A DNA stretch of 64,000 bases from Callipepla californica brunnescens. Taxonomy: Eukaryota; Chordata; Aves; Galliformes; Odontophoridae. Shown piece by piece: positions 59,641 to 64,000 of this stretch; position 1 is the first letter of the stretch; every line of letters begins with the position of its first letter. The position numbers were made by a program, and so were the translations under genes. The notes beneath the pieces were generated by a model. It was not told the DNA's origin. It made no database searches and saw only the letters and a list, made by a program, of their open reading frames with translations. The stretch is from positions 682,001 through 746,000 of the forward strand of contig JALIRH010000097.1 of NCBI GenBank assembly GCA_023055505.1. The letters run 5' to 3'.

Positions 59641-60624
59641 CCAGAATATCTCATGGATATTATTGCCAGCACTGTGAAGTCTGCTTTCTGCAACTTGAAA
59701 AAAAAAATTACACTAAGGAAAAATTGAAAAAAAATAAAGGAAACCATAATGATACATAAGCAGCCTGAACTTCCTCCTGCTTCCTAAGCGTAGGGCACTG
59801 TTTTTCCTATCACCACAGTTTGGATGTTATTGGAAGTCAGAAATGCAGCAGTGCATTGACAGAGTTCTCAGTCAGCTGGGGGGAGAGAATTTGCTCACTA
59901 CTCACCTCTGCATTAGGGAACAGCATCTTTCTTCAGTATCAGATTCACAGATGAAAAATCAGATACTTAGAACCCAAGGTGGTCTAGAATTGGTTCTACT
60001 GGTGTCAGTAGTAACCTCTGGTTAATTTCCATGTACAAAGGCTGTATTCAAAAAAGTTTTACATTCTTTCCAACAGTTCCTTTCCTGCTTCTCAGCAGAA
60101 AATTGGACAGACCCCATTGGCAGAGAAGAGCTAAGGAAGTTGAGAACCTTTAAAGTAAGGGAATATGGAGGGATAGGAAAGGGAAAAAAGTAAACAAAAA
60201 ACAACAACAAAAAAGGATTTTGGGTGACAAAACAGGGAGAAAGGAGTCCGCCATGTTGTCTATGCAGCTGTGACCACATGATGTATGATTTGTACCATAC
60301 ATACTACATGCAAATAACAGGAGCTGTAGTTATTCTTCTCTACTATTTTGTTACCCCTGCATGCACTAAATCCAGCTCAGGGAAGGAGGAAAAAAAAAAG
60401 GGAATGTAGTGTGTTTTTATATAGTTAAGTATTGTACAGCTATGTAAATAAGAAATAATCATAGAAGTGGAACAAAACCAGCTAACTCTTGGAAAATATT
60501 TCACATCCATCAAGGCTACCTTGTATTACTCTTGTCCTTCACTCATCATACGTGCAAGACATCATTAAAATTAGAAGCAGCTTGTTGAAACAACCCTACA
60601 TGCCCATATGAGTCCATCTGGTAC
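59641..60624. other. Intergenic sequence, no feature recognised
   Basis: A-rich patches near 59,700 and 60,190-60,215. Nothing recognised. Confidence 0.4.
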
Positions 60625-61110
60625 TTTTGATATGCAGGACAGCACTCAGACTCGCAGAGAGTCAGAATGAAGGTAGTTTACTAGTCTAAGTTGCACAATT
60701 AACATTGCCCCATTGTGCAACTAGTGGCTCTTAAGCAGACATATTTATACCACACAAAATGCACAATCATGATTCCGCAAAGCGAGAAACAATAATTCTT
60801 CTAGACAGTGGGTCGTCCTATTCCGCGAATGTCTTCTTGCTCTCCACTCCTTGGACATGCGCTGTGTATTGGTAAGTGTTTTTGAATATGGCATCCCTTG
60901 TAGTGGTTGGTCCAGTTTCTTATCTGAAAGCTTCAGACCTGGAATTCAAGGAATTTACCACCTTGCAATGTACCATTGATAAGCAAAACTCTTGCCCCGT
61001 TTCCAGCAGACTCGTCCCAAGTCCTTTCTATTCATAGTAAACCACTTCTCATTCTCCACCTCTGAAGTGAGTGTTCCTCACTTTGGCTAGTTCTGTGAAT
61101 AGAGGGCGCC
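60625..61110 (-). mobile_element. Possible LTR of another ERV family, antisense
   Basis: On the minus strand there is a good TATA box (GGTATAAATATG near 60,745-60,756). It is followed within about 100 bases by AGTAAA and a terminal 'ctctgcgagtctgagtgctg', an LTR-like promoter/polyadenylation layout. The body is GC-richer than its flanks. The ends are uncertain and the family unknown. Confidence 0.4.
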
Positions 61111-61194
61111 CCTGTACAGGTACCGTCCTGGGGTCTCTGCCTCTGCTCACAGGCAGCTTTGCTGAGGACATGGATACAAGACACAGGACACAAA

Positions 61195-61722
61195 TGAATC
61201 AAGGAATTGGACTGAATCTAAACTAGGCATCATAGCTTCAGGAAACAGGTAGGAAGAAACTCAGGGACCATAGAAATACAGTTACTGCTGAAGAGAGCTG
61301 CTGTTTGCAACTCAATACAAGGGTGGTCCCATGAAGATAAGGACAACACAGTGGTGGAGAGGGTGGGTGTTTACAACACAGTGGAGGGTCCAGAGAAGAT
61401 AAGTGGAATTGCTGTTTGCAACTCAGTGGTGAAGTCTGTGAAGATAAGGAGGCAGATTTGCTGGTGACATAATGTAATCCCCTTAATATCTGGAAATTTA
61501 CTATGACCACAGGAGATGTCACTCACTTTGGAATTTCTGTCCATATCTTTGGAATGTGATGAATATTAATGTGTTATGCCTTTAAATGTGTAGTTGTTTC
61601 TCTCTTCGGTGTACGTGTTTGGTGGAGAGATCCCCCATGTACCCAGTGCTGTAATAAAGATAATACCTGCTTGACATATTTCATTGGCGTGTCAAGTCAC
61701 TTTGTTGGATTTCTTGGCATCA
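61195..61722 (+). mobile_element. Solo LTR family B, sense
   Basis: 528 bp, TGAATCAAGGAATTGG to CTTGGCATCA, with the same R-U5 and GATA-repeat U3 as the copy at 59,132 but a different first 80 bases. The flanks are CAAA and CAGA (4 bp, one mismatch). Confidence 0.88.
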
Positions 61723-63242
61723 CAGACATTTCACCTATGAACTTTTATGTGTAAGACTGGTCTGTGAGAGAAGGTGGAGAGTGAAGAACTTTGGGAACAC
61801 CTCAGAATAGCTCATCACTGTGTTATTGATCAGCAGCTGGAGAAAAAGAAGAAAATACCAGTAATGTTCCACTGAAATGAGCAGAAAGAGTAGGTTGGCT
61901 CCTCTAAGGCATATGTTTTAATTGCTAGCACATCTTATCATGTCAAAAATACTGGGCAATTCACCTACTTTAATAAAAAATTCTTATCCCAGGTATAAAC
62001 ATGCAGTAGACAGGCTTGATTTCATCAGTGTAACTCCTACCAAACAATTGAAAATTGAAATCAGATGAATTCAGTTGGGTCAGATACACAACTGCAGGGG
62101 ATGGAGACATGCCTCAGTTAAAAGCAAGTTCACATGATAGATGGACTGCTCACCCTTTTCATCATGTTTTCAAGACAATGTGGATGAGTATTTTGAGTTT
62201 CACATTAAAACAATGGGAGACTGAGTTTGCCAACAGCTACCAATGATGCATAGAGATTCCCCTTTATGCAGTGCATATTGCGTTGTCTAAATACAGCAAG
62301 AAAACAGGCAAGTGGGAATTCAGACCCCTGTATCTTTCACTTCTAACATAGAGTTGTTTGTACATCAAAAGGAAGAACGCAGAATATGCACTCAACCAGA
62401 CAGAGTTGAACTGCTGAACTGCCTGCTGACAAAATACAAAAGATAGGATGTGTTTTTTTGTTGTTTGTTTGTTTTTGTTTTTGGTGTAGTAAAATCATGT
62501 ATAATGGAAGCATAGGCATAGTCTGAGCTTCTGAAAACCTAAAACAAAGTTTTACTTTATTCCTGCAAATTTCACTGGCTTCAAATTGATGCATTCTATT
62601 CTCCCAGCAGTACAACACTTAATAATGAAATTCCAGGGCCCAAATAAGGCTTTTGTGCTGTAATTGTAATTTAAAAATTGATAGTTATTAATAATTTTTT
62701 GTTATTCTGGGGAGTATGTAAGATATAAGAGCCTTAATACATCCACTCCCTGTAAGGGATCTGGGAAGCAAGGAACCAAAGAACAGAAGAAACCATTTTT
62801 TCTTCAGACTAAAAATTTCAAGAGGTCTCAGAGCTCAGAAGATAAAAGTGCTAGAACAGCAGGTACAAAGTACCTGAGTGCAGAAGAAACAGGTCTGGAT
62901 ATTCTCCAGCCCTGAAGAATTAATTAGGCAACCTTTATCAGTGTTCTTCAGGGGACAGCCATGAAGAGTCAGGGCCTTTTGCTTAGTGGAGAAGCAGCAC
63001 AAAGATGACATGAAGAACACTGTACAGTCCCTCTGTCATCAAAGGGCTTACTCAAGATCAAAAGACATGAAAGTAATGGATAAAAATTTCTCATGTGGGT
63101 TTTAATTTTTTCCATCCAACAGTCTAATGAAGAATGTTTATGGCTCATAATAATGCCGTAGATCAATTCAACTCAAATCTGTGAATTTGTGTATGTATAT
63201 ATAATCTGTTTTCATCACAAGATAACCAACCAGTAATGCAAG
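61723..63242. other. Intergenic sequence, no feature recognised
   Basis: Nothing recognised except a TTTG/TTTTG run at 62,452-62,482. Confidence 0.4.
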
Positions 63243-63527
63243 CAAGGAAGGAAGGAAGGAGGGAGGGAAGGAGGGAGTGAAGGAGGGAGGGAGGGAAGGA
63301 GGGAGAAAGGCAAGGAAGGAGGGAGGGAAGGAGGGAGAGAAGGAGGGAAGGAAGGAGGGAAGGGAGGAAGGGAAAAAGGGAAGAAGGGAGGAAGGGAGGA
63401 GGGAAGGAGGGAAGGAGGGAAGGAGGAAAGGGGGGGAAGGAGGGAAGGGGAGAAGGGGGGAAGGGGGGGAAGGGAGGAGGGAAGGAGGAAAGGAAGAGAG
63501 GAAGGAGGGAAGGAGGGAAGGGAAGAC
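63243..63527. repeat. Long purine tract of GGAA/GGGA/AGGG units
   Basis: About 285 bases of almost only A and G on the plus strand (GGAAGGAGGGA-type units, with rare T or C). It opens all frames on both strands, giving Glu/Gly/Lys/Arg- or Ser/Pro/Leu-rich nonsense frames. It may form triplex (H-DNA), and GGAA runs are ETS-type binding motifs. Confidence 0.95.
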
Positions 63528-64000
63528 AGCACACATCTAGGAGTAATTTTAGCCCTGATGAATTTTTAAGACTCAGTCCTTAAGGGAGGAAGTTCCACCA
63601 GCATGGAGACTACAAAACTATCCAGAAGAGGGAGCTCATAGCATATGTACATGTAAATAAGCAGGTTGTTATGCTGTCCTCACACACAGTGGAGATCCTG
63701 CACTTCTCTGCTGTGTGCTTCTTGGATATTCTTAAAATTAGTAATGTAGAGAGAGATTCATTTTTGCTCTCTGATAAGCTTGTTTTAACTTCTGGCTTAC
63801 TGGTCAAAATGTGTTTCTCACTAAAAATTTAAGTAAGTTTGGTTACAAGTTCTTTATGATTGCTATGCTCCTTGATATAAGTAGCTCACTAAACATTCTG
63901 TGGAATGCAAATTCATAGTTAATTCAGACTTATTCTAGAGCAAAGTTTGTTTAAAAAAAAAAAAAGGTGTAGGTGCCCTTGACAATTAGAAATGCAACTG
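63528..64000. other. Intergenic sequence to the window end
   Basis: Nothing recognised; an A-run at 63,951-63,965. Confidence 0.4.

Noticed and set aside
63163..63540. Frames of 87-123 codons on both strands
   Set aside because: They are translations of a simple purine repeat, open in every frame, with no start context or homology.

Overview
The window is avian nuclear DNA, judged from many 5'-truncated CR1 LINE copies with the typical bird 3' end (short repeats of ATTCTATG type), bird-type ERVL and gammaretrovirus-like LTR elements, low gene density, and one recognisable vertebrate exon. I cannot name the species. I found no bacterial, phage or CRISPR features; almost every open frame is an accident or a retroelement relic.

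Region 1 (1-8,400): the start of one host gene on the minus strand. Exon 1 of HMCN1 (hemicentin-1) lies at 7,663-7,966, with its signal peptide, the beginning of the VWA domain and a clear splice donor. Bases 1-7,660 are therefore the 5' part of HMCN1 intron 1, holding CR1 scraps and poly-A tracts. The exon sits in a CpG island (about 7,245-8,400) with a TATA-like element and Sp1-type GC boxes.

Region 2 (8,400-36,980): intergenic DNA upstream of HMCN1. It holds CR1 fragments, several LTR relics, an internally deleted ERVL provirus at 11,868-14,684 that retains RNase H and integrase, a solo LTR at 27,284-27,847, a (ATTTT)9(ATTTC)8 microsatellite at 31,311-31,395 and a long antisense CR1 at 34,831-35,990.

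Region 3 (36,989-43,362): a two-LTR gammaretrovirus-like (ERV1-type) provirus on the plus strand, with decayed leader/gag, protease, RT, RNase H, integrase and env.

Region 4 (48,875-61,722): a dense LTR cluster. It includes LTRs of the same broad family as the region 3 provirus in both orientations, a head-to-head junction of two truncated LTRs, a second LTR family with a nested solo LTR (perfect 5-bp duplication), and a minus-strand provirus with a tRNA-Trp-like primer site. The two families meet convergently near 51,510. A 351-bp LTR segment at 49,358-49,708 has an inverted copy at 56,221-56,571 that looks identical by eye.

Region 5 (61,723-64,000): unannotated DNA and a 285-bp purine (GGAA/GGGA) tract.

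No viral gene here is intact. The features most worth checking are the rearranged LTR cluster, the ERVL integrase with its D,D(35)E triad preserved, the unrecognised frame at 52,368-52,673, the shared tRNA-Arg-like primer sites, and the low-complexity HMCN1 signal peptide. I did not find convincing evidence of a wholly new biological system.
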